From: an uncultured Alphaproteobacteria bacterium | GTDB taxonomy: Bacteria > Pseudomonadota > Alphaproteobacteria > RF32 > CAG-239 | Reading direction: 5' to 3' | NCBI GenBank assembly: GCA_910584385.1 | Contig: CAJUAK010000005.1 | Coordinates: 65,237 to 129,236 of the forward strand | Length of the DNA: 64,000 bases | Shown: positions 7,836 to 17,020 of the stretch, in pieces | Layout: every line of letters begins with the position of its first letter | Position numbering within the stretch: position 1 is the stretch's first letter | Made by a program: the position numbers and the translations under genes | The notes under the pieces: generated by a model | Databases searched by the model: none | Seen by the model: the letters and a program-made list of their open reading frames with translations, nothing else | Told to the model about the DNA's origin: nothing

Positions 7836-9234
7836 ACCAAGATGGAAAAATGGCGGAATACCTAAAGGATGGCTTTTGATTATCGCCTCGGTGATGATTG
7901 TTGCCGGTTATTTTTGGGATAAGCCGAAAGTTTCTTTTAATTATGGCTTTAATCCGAAAGAGGTCGTTGAAAATTCTCCGTTGAAAGGCAGAAACTTTAA
8001 AGCGGATGTTAAGGAAATTTCTTTGCCGGAAAGCGGGCTGAAAGCTTATTACCTGTATGAAGCCTCAAATCCTATTGTCAGTTTGAGCTTTTTGTTTTTG
8101 GGCGCAGGCAGCGCCGCGGATGATGAAAACATGTCCGGGGCTGCGAATTTTGCCGCCTCAATGCTCGGAGAAGGGACAGAAAGCATAAAAAGCCGCGAAC
8201 TTAAAGAAAAAATGGCTGATTTGGGTATTCACATCAATTTTTCGGCCGGGCAGGACGATATCAGCGGCACTTTAGTCGCCCCAAAAGCAAATTTTGAAAA
8301 AGCTGCGGAAATTTTGCGGGATATTTTAGCTGCGCCGCGTTTTGACAAAGAAGATGTTGAAAGAATCCGGAGCCAATTGTTGGCAGCGTTAAAAAAACAA
8401 AGCGAGAACCCTTCCGTTGTTTTGGCTTTGGCAAAGAGGGAAATGCTGTATCCCGGGCACCCTTATGCCAGGAACCCGTTGGGAACGGAAAAAACGCTGC
8501 AAAAAATGACAACGGATGAGTTAAATAACCTTATAAAAAAACGCTTGGCCAAGAGCAACCTGATTATCGGCATTGCCGGGGATGTTTCGGAAACAGAGGC
8601 TGAAAATATTATCTCCGGCGTTTTTAACGGCCTTGCGCCCAAGGCGGAACTGCCGTTTGTCCGCGAGGCAAAGCCTGATTTTAACGGTGTGCGCCGGCAC
8701 TTAAAACGCCCATTAAAACAGACGGTTGCGTCTTTTAGCGGCAAAGGCGCATCACGCCAGGATAAAGATTTTTATCCGTTGTATATTGCAAATTATATTT
8801 TTGGCGGCGCGGGGCTTAATTCCCGCCTGTCGCAAGCTGTGCGAGAAAAGGAAGGTTTGGTATACAGCATATATTCATACCTTTCTTTGGATGGAAAATC
8901 GCCAATGGTTAACATCGGCTTTTCTTCCACCGGAAAAAATTATTCTAAAGTTCTTGAGCTTTTAAGCCAGGAATCAGAAAAAATGCAAAAAGGCGTCAGC
9001 CCCGAAGAATTGGTAGATGCCAAAGATTATCTTATAAGTTCTTATAATCTGCGATTTGCAGATATTGACGGCATTTCCCAGATGCTGGTTTATATGCAGA
9101 AAGATAATTTAGGGCTTGATTTTTTGCAAAAACGCAATTCTTATGTGGCGGAAGTTAAGATTGATGATGTGAATGCTGCCGCTGTTAAATATTTTAATCT
9201 TAAAAGAATGTCCGGAATAGATATTGGAGAGTAG
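7825..9234 (+). CDS. M16 peptidase-like protein, non-catalytic partner
   Basis: A 469-residue protein with one N-terminal membrane anchor or signal segment (about residues 12-32) and two M16 domains. The equivalent of the zinc motif is NFAASMLGEG, lacking the HxxEH residues, so it should be catalytically inactive. The later M16 motifs (for example GGAGLNSRLSQAVREKEGLVY) are intact. The ATG at 7825 has a GGAGGAAGG site and lies inside the end of the catalytic partner gene, which favours translational coupling and a heterodimer. Confidence 0.87.
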   Translation: MAHKPRWKNGGIPKGWLLIIASVMIVAGYFWDKPKVSFNYGFNPKEVVENSPLKGRNFKADVKEISLPESGLKAYYLYEASNPIVSLSFLFLGAGSAADDENMSGAANFAASMLGEGTESIKSRELKEKMADLGIHINFSAGQDDISGTLVAPKANFEKAAEILRDILAAPRFDKEDVERIRSQLLAALKKQSENPSVVLALAKREMLYPGHPYARNPLGTEKTLQKMTTDELNNLIKKRLAKSNLIIGIAGDVSETEAENIISGVFNGLAPKAELPFVREAKPDFNGVRRHLKRPLKQTVASFSGKGASRQDKDFYPLYIANYIFGGAGLNSRLSQAVREKEGLVYSIYSYLSLDGKSPMVNIGFSSTGKNYSKVLELLSQESEKMQKGVSPEELVDAKDYLISSYNLRFADIDGISQMLVYMQKDNLGLDFLQKRNSYVAEVKIDDVNAAAVKYFNLKRMSGIDIGE

Positions 9235-9238
9235 GAAA

Positions 9239-10888
9239 ATGTTGCTTAAAAAAACGGTTGATAAATCAAGAATGTGGAAAAAGCTTGTTTCACACTGCAA
9301 AAGCATGAAGAAAGAAGAAATGCGCGATATGTTTGAAAAAGATGCCGCGCGTGCGGAAAAATACAGCATTAATTTTGAAAATTTGCATTTTGATTATTCG
9401 AAAAACAGAATTAACGACAAAACGCTAAAATATTTGTTGAAGCTGGCCGAAGACGCCCATTTGCGTGATAAAATCGAGGATATGTTTACGGGGAAACGCA
9501 TTAATATTACCGAAAACCGCCCGGTTTTGCATACGGCTCTGCGTAACCGTGCCAATACGCCGGTTTATGTCGATGGCAAAAACGTTATGATTCAAATTAA
9601 TGAAGTTTTGGCTAAAATGCGCCGTTTTTCGGAAGATGTCCGCCTTGGCAGACATAAAGGGGCGACGGGAAAGAAACTGACCAATATCGTTAATATCGGC
9701 ATTGGCGGTTCGGATTTGGGACCGGTTATGGCGACTGCCGCTTTGCGCAAATATTGGGCTAAGGGCATTAATTGCTATTTTATTTCCAACATTGACGGAA
9801 CAGCCTGCGCGGAGGTTCTGAACCAGGTTGATCCGGAGACGACATTGTTTATTGTCGCTTCTAAAACGTTTACAACAATTGAAACGCTGACAAATGCAAG
9901 AACATGCCGCAAATGGCTGGTCGATGCTTTGGGCGAACCTGCGGTTGCCAAACATTTTGTGGCTTTGTCAACGAATGCCAAAGAAGTTGAAAAATTTGGC
10001 ATTGATGTTAACAATATGTTTGAATTTTGGGATTTTGTCGGCGGACGCTATTCCATGTGGTCAGCCATCGGGCTGTCTATTGCCCTGGCTGTCGGCATGG
10101 ATAATTTTGAGCGCATGCTGGAAGGCGCTTTTGCAATGGACGAACATTTCCGCCATACGCCTTTTGACAAGAATATCCCGGTGATTATGGCTCTGCTCGG
10201 CATTTGGTATAATGATTTTATGGGCTTTAAAACTCAGGCGGTTATCCCATATGACCAGTATTTGCGTTATGTTCCGGCTTATCTGCAGCAGTTGGATATG
10301 GAAAGCAACGGAAAATTTGTAAGCAATAACCAGGAGTTTATTAAATATTCAACTTCTCCGGTTTTGTTTGGTGGGGCAGGAACGGATGTCCAGCACTCTT
10401 TCTTCCAGATGATTCACCAGGGAACATCCATCGTTCCTTGCGATTTTATTATTCCTGCCATTTCTCATAATGAAATTGGCGACCATCATGCGATTTTGGC
10501 GGCGAATGTCTTGGCTCAGGGCGAAGCTTTAATGCGCGGCAAAACCGTGAAGGAGGCTTATGAGGAATTGCGCAAGGCCGGCAAGACCAAAGAAGAAGCG
10601 AATTTCCTTAAAAAGTTTAAGTCTTTCCCCGGCAACCGTCCGTCCAACACCTTCTTGTTCAAAAAAATCGACCCCTATGCTTTGGGAATGTTGATTGCCG
10701 CTTATGAACACAAGATTTTTGTTCAGGGCGTTATCTGGAATATTGATTCTTTTGACCAAATGGGCGTGGAACTTGGCAAACAGATGGCTTTGAGCATTTT
10801 GCCCGAGCTTTTGGGCAATGCGCATGGTTTGCAACATGATTCTTCCACCGCGTCTTTAATCAAACTCATAAAAAAACTGCGGAAATAG
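9239..10888 (+). CDS. pgi: Glucose-6-phosphate isomerase
   Basis: A 549-residue glycolytic enzyme interconverting glucose-6-phosphate and fructose-6-phosphate. Recognisable pieces are the phosphate-binding GIGGSDLGP, SNIDGT, ASKTFTTIET, the GGRYSMWSAIG segment and the C-terminal Q-G-VIWNIDSFDQMGVELGK signature. The length is that of the large E. coli type. The ATG at 9239 follows GAGAGTAGGAAA. It starts 4 bases after the M16 gene, so it appears to be in the same transcript although not functionally linked. Confidence 0.95.
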   Translation: MLLKKTVDKSRMWKKLVSHCKSMKKEEMRDMFEKDAARAEKYSINFENLHFDYSKNRINDKTLKYLLKLAEDAHLRDKIEDMFTGKRINITENRPVLHTALRNRANTPVYVDGKNVMIQINEVLAKMRRFSEDVRLGRHKGATGKKLTNIVNIGIGGSDLGPVMATAALRKYWAKGINCYFISNIDGTACAEVLNQVDPETTLFIVASKTFTTIETLTNARTCRKWLVDALGEPAVAKHFVALSTNAKEVEKFGIDVNNMFEFWDFVGGRYSMWSAIGLSIALAVGMDNFERMLEGAFAMDEHFRHTPFDKNIPVIMALLGIWYNDFMGFKTQAVIPYDQYLRYVPAYLQQLDMESNGKFVSNNQEFIKYSTSPVLFGGAGTDVQHSFFQMIHQGTSIVPCDFIIPAISHNEIGDHHAILAANVLAQGEALMRGKTVKEAYEELRKAGKTKEEANFLKKFKSFPGNRPSNTFLFKKIDPYALGMLIAAYEHKIFVQGVIWNIDSFDQMGVELGKQMALSILPELLGNAHGLQHDSSTASLIKLIKKLRK

Positions 10889-10891
10889 CCA

Positions 10892-12727
10892 ATGACAATC
10901 AGAGTTCTTCCTAATAACCTCATTAACCAGATTGCCGCGGGAGAAGTGGTGGAACGCCCGTCTTCCGTTGTGAAAGAATTGGTGGAAAACGCTATTGATG
11001 CCGGAGCAACTTCTATTGAGGTTACTTTGGTTGATGGCGGAAAAAGCCTGATTATCGTAACCGATAACGGCAAGGGGATGAATGCGGAAGAACTGGCCTT
11101 GGCCGTCGAAAGGCATGCAACGTCAAAGCTTCCTGATGATAACCTGTTTAACATTAATTTTTTAGGCTTTCGCGGGGAGGCTCTGCCATCAATTGCTTCT
11201 GTCGCCCGAATGGAAATAACCAGCCGTGCGCAAGGCAGCGATGGCGCTTATTCCATTAAAGTGGAAGGTGGAAAGAAGTCTGAGGTTATGCCGGCGGCTT
11301 ATTCCAAAGGGACGCGTATTGAAGTGCGCGATTTGTTTTACGCCACGCCGGCAAGGCTGAAATTTTTAAAAACTTCGGCGGCTGAAACTTTGCAAGCCGT
11401 TGACATTGTCAACCGGATTGCCATGGCAAACCCGCATATCTCTTTTGTGTTTAAGGATGACAACAAAGTTAAGATAAACCTGCAAGCCGAGCAGGGCGAA
11501 CTTTTTGATGCGCGGCTTAAAAGGCTCAGCGAAGTTATGGGGCGGGATTTTGGGCAGAATTCGGTTTTGATTAATGCGCAGCGCGATAACCTTTCCATCA
11601 GCGGTTATGTCAGCCTGCCGACTTTGAATAAGGCCAACTCTCTCTCGCAATATTTATTTGTGAATAACCGCCCGGTAAGAGACAAGTTGCTTCTTGGCGC
11701 CGTAAAGGCGGCTTACCAGGATGTTTTGGCTGCCGGACGCTATCCTTATTTGGCTTTGTTTTTTGACATTGCTCCGGCAGATGTGGATGTTAATGTGCAT
11801 CCGGCTAAGGCAGAGGTTCGGTTTTATGACAATAACCTTGTTCGCGGCTTGTTAATCACAGCTGTTCGCAATGCGTTAAACCAATCTGCGAACAAAACAG
11901 CGCAGACGCTTGATTTGTCTGAATTAATATCCGAAAATATCCCAAGCTTCGATGAAAAGAAAAATGTTTGGGATAAAATTCCTGCCGAAACATTTTCTTT
12001 GCAGGAACATACCCCTTACAGGCCTTCCGTGGAAGAAAAAACTTTTTCAGCCCCAAAATCTGGTTATGGCTTTAATAATGTTTTGCCGGAATTAGAACGC
12101 AAATTTTCTGTTAAAACGGAAAATGTAGAAAATATGGATTACGGCGATATCGGGCCCTTAGGCGTCGCCAAGGCGCAATTTCATGATACCTATATTATTT
12201 CTCAAAATGAAGACAGCATTATCATTGTCGACCAGCATGCCGCGCATGAACGGATTGTTATGGAAAGGCTTAAAGAAGCCCTTGCCAAAGGCGGTGCGCA
12301 GACACAAATGCTGCTTATTCCGGAGATTGTTGACCTTAATCCGGCTGATAAAATGCGCCTTATCGAGGCAGGAGAGGAGCTGAAAAAGCTTGGCCTGGTT
12401 GTTGAAGAATTTGGAACGACGGCGGTTATTGTCCGCGAAATTCCGGCCTTGTTGAAAAATTGCGATGTCCAAAAGCTGGTTACGGATTTGGCGGAAGAAA
12501 TGTCTGAATGGGGCAAAGGGTTTGAGCTGGCTGAAAAACTGCATCTCATTTGTGCGACAATTGCCTGTCATGGTTCTGTGCGGGCAGGGCGCCGCTTAAA
12601 TGTCGAAGAGATGAACCGTTTGCTGCGCGATATGGAACGGACGCCGAATACGGGGCAGTGCAACCATGGGCGCCCGACATATGTTGAATTGAAAATTAAG
12701 GATATAGCAAAACTTTTTGACCGTTAA
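10892..12727 (+). CDS. mutL: DNA mismatch repair protein MutL
   Basis: A 611-residue protein. The N-terminal GHKL ATPase has NQIAAGEVVERP, the ELVENAIDAG ATP/Mg segment and FRGEALPS. The C-terminal dimerisation domain contains DQHAAHERIVME near residues 447-458, the metal-binding DQHA(X)2E(X)4E nicking motif, plus ACHGS and CNHGRPT. This MutL therefore should nick DNA itself, as expected where MutH is absent. It starts 3 bases after pgi. Confidence 0.95.
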   Translation: MTIRVLPNNLINQIAAGEVVERPSSVVKELVENAIDAGATSIEVTLVDGGKSLIIVTDNGKGMNAEELALAVERHATSKLPDDNLFNINFLGFRGEALPSIASVARMEITSRAQGSDGAYSIKVEGGKKSEVMPAAYSKGTRIEVRDLFYATPARLKFLKTSAAETLQAVDIVNRIAMANPHISFVFKDDNKVKINLQAEQGELFDARLKRLSEVMGRDFGQNSVLINAQRDNLSISGYVSLPTLNKANSLSQYLFVNNRPVRDKLLLGAVKAAYQDVLAAGRYPYLALFFDIAPADVDVNVHPAKAEVRFYDNNLVRGLLITAVRNALNQSANKTAQTLDLSELISENIPSFDEKKNVWDKIPAETFSLQEHTPYRPSVEEKTFSAPKSGYGFNNVLPELERKFSVKTENVENMDYGDIGPLGVAKAQFHDTYIISQNEDSIIIVDQHAAHERIVMERLKEALAKGGAQTQMLLIPEIVDLNPADKMRLIEAGEELKKLGLVVEEFGTTAVIVREIPALLKNCDVQKLVTDLAEEMSEWGKGFELAEKLHLICATIACHGSVRAGRRLNVEEMNRLLRDMERTPNTGQCNHGRPTYVELKIKDIAKLFDR

Positions 12728-12755
12728 GTTAGTTTTGCCCAAAGGAGATGGTAAA

Positions 12756-13526
12756 ATGAGCGTTATTTTAGAGGGAACATTAGCGGCTGTTTTTACAAGT
12801 TTTTTTGCTGCAATCGGCGGCTTTTTGGTCTTTTTGAAAAAGAACTACAATACAGAAAATATTAATTTCCTCTTAAATGTTGCTGCCGGCGTTATGCTGT
12901 CTTCTTCTGTTTTCACATTATTAGCTCCGGCGGCGGCTTCGCTTTCTGTTGGAGACGAAAGCCGCTATATGGGCGCTTTTTCAATTTCTTTGGCGGTTAT
13001 CGGCGGAATGCTTCTGGTGTGGCTGATGCATTTTATTGTTCCTCACGAACATGAGCCATCAGCAGATTTGTTAGGCGGCATAGATTCAAAATCTGCCTGG
13101 CTGTTTGTTTTTGCCATTGCCATCCATAAGTTTCCGGAGGGATTGGCCGTGGGTGTTGCCTATGCCGGAGAAAAATTGAATAACCCGAATTCTTTGGTTA
13201 TTGGCATTGCATTGCAAAATATTCCGGAAGGGCTGATGGTGGCTTTGTCTCTTGTGGCGGTTGGCTGGAAGCGTTTTTCTGCTGCCGGCATTGCGGCTTT
13301 GACCGGATTGATGCAGCCCGTGGGGGCAATGGTTGGCGCTTTTAGTGCTGAAATTTCAGCAACTTTTGTGCCTTTTGCAATGGCAATGGCCGGCGGATGC
13401 ATGCTCTTTGTCATAATTAATGAAATTATTCCGCAGACATACGGTTGTGGTGAAAACGGCAAGCAAACTCTGGCAATTATGCTTGGCTTTGTTTTGATGA
13501 TGTATATTAATATGGCTTTAGGGTAA
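12756..13526 (+). CDS. ZIP-family metal transporter
   Basis: A 256-residue membrane protein with about eight hydrophobic segments and the two ZIP metal-site helices: HKFPEGLAVGVAYA (about residues 116-129) and QNIPEGLMVALSL (about 155-167). It probably imports zinc or iron across the inner membrane, in the ZupT/GufA group. The ATG at 12756 is preceded by AAAGGAGATGGTAAA. The next gene starts 4 bases downstream. The metal specificity cannot be read from sequence. Confidence 0.88.
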   Translation: MSVILEGTLAAVFTSFFAAIGGFLVFLKKNYNTENINFLLNVAAGVMLSSSVFTLLAPAAASLSVGDESRYMGAFSISLAVIGGMLLVWLMHFIVPHEHEPSADLLGGIDSKSAWLFVFAIAIHKFPEGLAVGVAYAGEKLNNPNSLVIGIALQNIPEGLMVALSLVAVGWKRFSAAGIAALTGLMQPVGAMVGAFSAEISATFVPFAMAMAGGCMLFVIINEIIPQTYGCGENGKQTLAIMLGFVLMMYINMALG

Positions 13527-13530
13527 GCGG

Positions 13531-14415
13531 ATGTGGGGTTTTTATGCTGTTGCCAGCAGCTTTTTTGTTGCGACCTATTATATCCTGAACCAGAACGCTA
13601 AGCTGAAACCATTGGTGTTTATGATTTACAGAGGTTTTGTGCCGGCTGTGCTTCTATTCTTTTTGCTGCCGTTTGCCAAGGCAATTCCGTCCGGAACCTT
13701 TTATGGCATTTGTATTTTGCAAGGATTAATTATCGCCTATATCGACTATGTATATTTCAAGGCTTTTCGGATGTGGGGCGCAGAGGTCGTCTCTTCTATT
13801 CAACCCTTTAATATCGGCATGATTTTTTTCCTTTGGTTTGTTATCCGTCCGGAAAGCATTCTTGTATATTTGTCCGATTTGCCGCGTTTGTTTTGTATTT
13901 TAGCTTGTTTGTGCGGCGTTGCCGTTGCGGTTATGCTTTACAACAGGGCTGAATTCAGCCGCAAGGCTTTGCATTTTCTATTGCCGTGCCTGATTGTATC
14001 ATCTTTGTGCGATATACTTAATAAATATGCGATGAGCCTTGTTCCGCAAAGTCATTTGCTTTACGGAAGCTATTTTTATATCATGATTACCGGTGCGGTT
14101 TCAGGGTGTGCCGCTCTTATTGTTTATTTGCTAAAAGGCGGCAGGGGTAAAGAAGTGTTTGAAGCCCGAAATCTGCGTTACAGCTGGATAATATTGCCGC
14201 TTATCGGATCGATGCTTTTTAAAAATTTTGCAATGTTTAGCGCTTTTAATCCATCTTATGTCGGTGCGGTAAGTTATGTTTATATTATCTGGATTATGCT
14301 TTATAACACATCCTTAAGCCGGTTTGGCAAAAAAGCCGGATATTTGCGGATAAACCGCCGGGCGGCAATGCTTTTGGCACTTTCTGCCACCGGGCTGATC
14401 TTGTTTGCCCGCTGA
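13531..14415 (+). CDS. EamA/DMT-family permease
   Basis: A 294-residue polytopic membrane protein with about ten predicted helices in two similar halves, the architecture of the drug/metabolite transporter superfamily. Fold and length are the only guides; the substrate is unknown. It is translationally close to the ZIP transporter (4-base gap) and is followed by a bidirectional terminator shared with the opposing tRNA-Ser gene. Confidence 0.7.
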   Translation: MWGFYAVASSFFVATYYILNQNAKLKPLVFMIYRGFVPAVLLFFLLPFAKAIPSGTFYGICILQGLIIAYIDYVYFKAFRMWGAEVVSSIQPFNIGMIFFLWFVIRPESILVYLSDLPRLFCILACLCGVAVAVMLYNRAEFSRKALHFLLPCLIVSSLCDILNKYAMSLVPQSHLLYGSYFYIMITGAVSGCAALIVYLLKGGRGKEVFEARNLRYSWIILPLIGSMLFKNFAMFSAFNPSYVGAVSYVYIIWIMLYNTSLSRFGKKAGYLRINRRAAMLLALSATGLILFAR

Positions 14416-14420
14416 ATAAC

Positions 14421-14453
14421 AAAACAGCCCAGATAAAATATCCGGGCTGTTTT
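14421..14453. terminator. Bidirectional terminator between the permease and tRNA-Ser
   Basis: AAAACAGCCC pairs with GGGCTGTTTT around a 13-base loop. The A and T tracts serve transcripts from both directions. Confidence 0.85.
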
Positions 14454-14456
14454 AGG

Positions 14457-14544
14457 TGGCGGAGAGTACAGGACTCGAACCTGTGCATCGGTATTCCCGA
14501 TGACGGATTAGCAATCCGCTGCATTACCACTCTGCCAACTCTCC
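14457..14544 (-). tRNA. tRNA-Ser (anticodon GCT)
   Basis: An 88-base minus-strand tRNA with the acceptor stem GGAGAGT/ACTCTCC, a long variable arm and an encoded CCA. The anticodon loop TTGCTAA gives GCT (complement of 14510-14512), reading AGC and AGU. Confidence 0.95.
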
Positions 14545-14564
14545 ATCGTGGTACGGATGTAATA

Positions 14565-14591
14565 TTTATAGTATCTTTCAACCAACGTCAA
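14565..14591 (-). promoter_or_regulatory. Candidate promoter for tRNA-Ser
   Basis: On the minus strand TTGACG and TATAAA are separated by 15 bases, with TATAAA about 20 bases before the tRNA. The spacer is shorter than the ideal 17. Confidence 0.4.
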
Positions 14592-14689
14592 TAGGTTTTT
14601 TAATAATTTTTACAATTTATTTATTAACAATTTTCCAAAAAAAATACCTAAGATGTTTACATTTTGTTATCATTGGTTAATATACTTAT

Positions 14690-15988
14690 ATGAAACGAAT
14701 TCTTCTTTATATGAACAGGGAATGTTTTTATCCTGTTGATTACTCAGAGCTGCCTTATAATTTTAATAAATATGGCGGCAATACGGGGAACAGGCTGTTT
14801 TGCCATGCTCTTGAAAAATATTTGTTGCAAGGGCAGGTCCCTTTTGATTATTTGAGTTCTGAAATGACGGTTGATCAGATTAATGCTGATTATGAATCTA
14901 TTGTCTTTCCTTTGGCAAATATTTTTAGCATGAATAAAGAAGCTCAGGCTCAAATGGCTTATTATGCGGAAGTTTTTTCAAAATATAAAATACCCGTTTA
15001 CGCTATTGGGGCAGGAGCGCAGGCTCGTTCATATGATGAATTAAAAGAATTAGCAACAAATTTAAAGCCAACAGCGTCTCCTTTTATCCGCGCTATATAC
15101 AACACAGGCGGTCAGTTGGCTCTGCGCGGTTATTTTACGGAAGAAGTTTTGAATAGGATGGGTTTTCGGGACGCTGTTGTTACGGGTTGCCCGTCTTTAT
15201 ATCAAAATGGCAGAGAATTTAAAGTTTTAAATAACAAAGTTGAGGAAAAAGATTTTAAGCCTTTAGTCAATGGAACAATCCGTTATCTTGGAACAAGAAA
15301 GGTATCCGAGGCTTTTGACCAATATCCCTATAGCCTCTATTTGGATCAAGACCAATTTTTGCAAGTGTTATATGGAGCAGAATTAACAGATTATTCTTTA
15401 AAGGCTCTTTATGCCTTGGTTAAAAAATATTCACACAGAGGTATTATGCTTCTGGCACAAGACCGGATAAAACTTTTTGCGGATATTCCTCAGTGGATGG
15501 ATTATATACGCAGAAATGCTAATTTTTCTTTCGGACAGAGAATCCATGGGAATATTATTGCCCTCTTATCTGGAATTCCGGCTGCAGTCCATCAGCATGA
15601 TAGCCGTACGAGAGAATTGGCAGAGTTTTTTGATATTCCTGTTTTTAACGAATGGCGCAAAAACGACAGTTTATATGATATTTATCTAAAATGCGATTTT
15701 AACAAATTTAATGAATCCTTTAGCGATAAATTTGATAATTTTGAAAAATTTTTAAAAAACTGCAATATTGTTGATAATCTTAAAAAGCTTCAGCCTTTGC
15801 GCAATGATGAGTTTTATAGCTTTCCTCAGGTAGTTAATCAGGATTATTTTCAACGGCTAACCTCCATTTATCCCAGCTGCAGAATCAGGAAACATTTTCT
15901 GATACTGAAAAATGTTTATCGGCTGCTTGGCGCATTAACCGCCAATAAAAAGTTTAAGGATAAATCTGAGGCTTTGGAAATTTCTTAG
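14690..15988 (+). CDS. Polysaccharide pyruvyltransferase-family protein
   Basis: A 432-residue protein of the WcaK/CsaB-type polysaccharide pyruvyltransferase fold. Visible family segments are the N-terminal YGGNTGNRLF, the mid-chain GAGAQ, a TGCPSLY stretch near residue 165 and a late FGQRIHGNIIALLSGIPA stretch near 280, where the family keeps an RxHG motif. Such enzymes add ketal pyruvate to surface sugars or act as related transferases. It is AT-rich relative to its neighbours and starts an island of glycan genes after a 145-base AT-rich gap. It ends overlapping the opposing GT2 gene by 4 bases. Confidence 0.75.
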   Translation: MKRILLYMNRECFYPVDYSELPYNFNKYGGNTGNRLFCHALEKYLLQGQVPFDYLSSEMTVDQINADYESIVFPLANIFSMNKEAQAQMAYYAEVFSKYKIPVYAIGAGAQARSYDELKELATNLKPTASPFIRAIYNTGGQLALRGYFTEEVLNRMGFRDAVVTGCPSLYQNGREFKVLNNKVEEKDFKPLVNGTIRYLGTRKVSEAFDQYPYSLYLDQDQFLQVLYGAELTDYSLKALYALVKKYSHRGIMLLAQDRIKLFADIPQWMDYIRRNANFSFGQRIHGNIIALLSGIPAAVHQHDSRTRELAEFFDIPVFNEWRKNDSLYDIYLKCDFNKFNESFSDKFDNFEKFLKNCNIVDNLKKLQPLRNDEFYSFPQVVNQDYFQRLTSIYPSCRIRKHFLILKNVYRLLGALTANKKFKDKSEALEIS

Positions 15989-16842
15989 CGTTTGATTTTG
16001 GTTTTGGCGTTTGCCACAGGGATGAATCCAAACAAGAGCCATTTTGTTTCGTTTGCTTTTTCTTTGATGGTCAGAAAAGGGATGCCGCCGAACAAAGATA
16101 TTTTTTTAATTTTGGTGAGGGAGGCCTTAACAGCTGCCCATAATTCCGGGTTTTCTTTTCTGGCAAATTCCTTTATGCGGATATCGGCATCCTGCATTTT
16201 GCTTTTTTGAGAATTTGAGGTGTTTCCGCCATAGTTGCGGTAGCTGAAGAGGATTTCCGGAATGTTGGCGAATTTTGTTTTGGAAATCAGGCGGCACCAC
16301 AGGGCATAATCTTCAGCCGGGGTATATTCGTCTTCATAATGAATGCCATTGTCAACCAGAACAGATTTGCGCAGCATAGAGGACGAGTGCGGCATGCAGC
16401 AGTTTAAAAGGAGTTCTCTCCGGATTTCAGAATCAGTTACCGGCAATTTTTTTATTTTGGTTTTCTTCTTTTCTAATGTCAGATGCCAGTTGCCGACCAC
16501 GCCGGTATCTGGATGTTTGTCCAAATATTCGGCCTGCTTTTGCAGACGCTCGGGGAAAGATATGTCATCATGGTCAAAAATGGCAAGGTATTCGCCTTTT
16601 GCCATGCCTAACAATTTGTTTCTTGAGGCAGAAATTCCCATGTTTTCAGGGTTGCGGTGATAGGAAATCCGCTTGTCTTTGTATGATTTTATAATTTTTT
16701 CGACATTTTTATCCGGCGAAGCATCGTCTAAAATCAGGAATTCATAGTCTGTGAAGCTTTGCGCCAAAATGCTTTCAATTGCTTCTCTTAAGTAGCTTTC
16801 GCAGGTGTTGTAAACGGGCATTAAAACAGATATTTTGGGCAC
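15985..16842 (-). CDS. Glycosyltransferase family 2
   Basis: A 285-residue inverting GT-A glycosyltransferase. The N-terminus ISVLMPVYNT is the nucleotide-binding strand, DDASPDKN follows, and the metal-binding DXD is in IFDHDDIS near residues 92-99. An EDYALWCRLI acceptor-base segment lies near residue 195. It lacks membrane segments. The sugar donor and acceptor are unknown; it belongs to the same surface-glycan island as its neighbours. An AGGAGAAAATTTG stretch precedes the start. Confidence 0.88.
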   Translation of the reverse strand: MPKISVLMPVYNTCESYLREAIESILAQSFTDYEFLILDDASPDKNVEKIIKSYKDKRISYHRNPENMGISASRNKLLGMAKGEYLAIFDHDDISFPERLQKQAEYLDKHPDTGVVGNWHLTLEKKKTKIKKLPVTDSEIRRELLLNCCMPHSSSMLRKSVLVDNGIHYEDEYTPAEDYALWCRLISKTKFANIPEILFSYRNYGGNTSNSQKSKMQDADIRIKEFARKENPELWAAVKASLTKIKKISLFGGIPFLTIKEKANETKWLLFGFIPVANAKTKIKR

Positions 16843-17020
16843 AAATTTTCTCCTGTATCCTCATGTGTTATTTTTACATGATAAATGCCGCATGCATTTT
16901 TACAACAAGAATTTTTGTTTTTACCTCTGGAAAAAAATTTATAATAAGCTGCGATAGGCATTGTATGAAAATATATTCTGTTCTATGATGCTTTTGTCCT
17001 TAACAAAAACAGGAGTGAAA

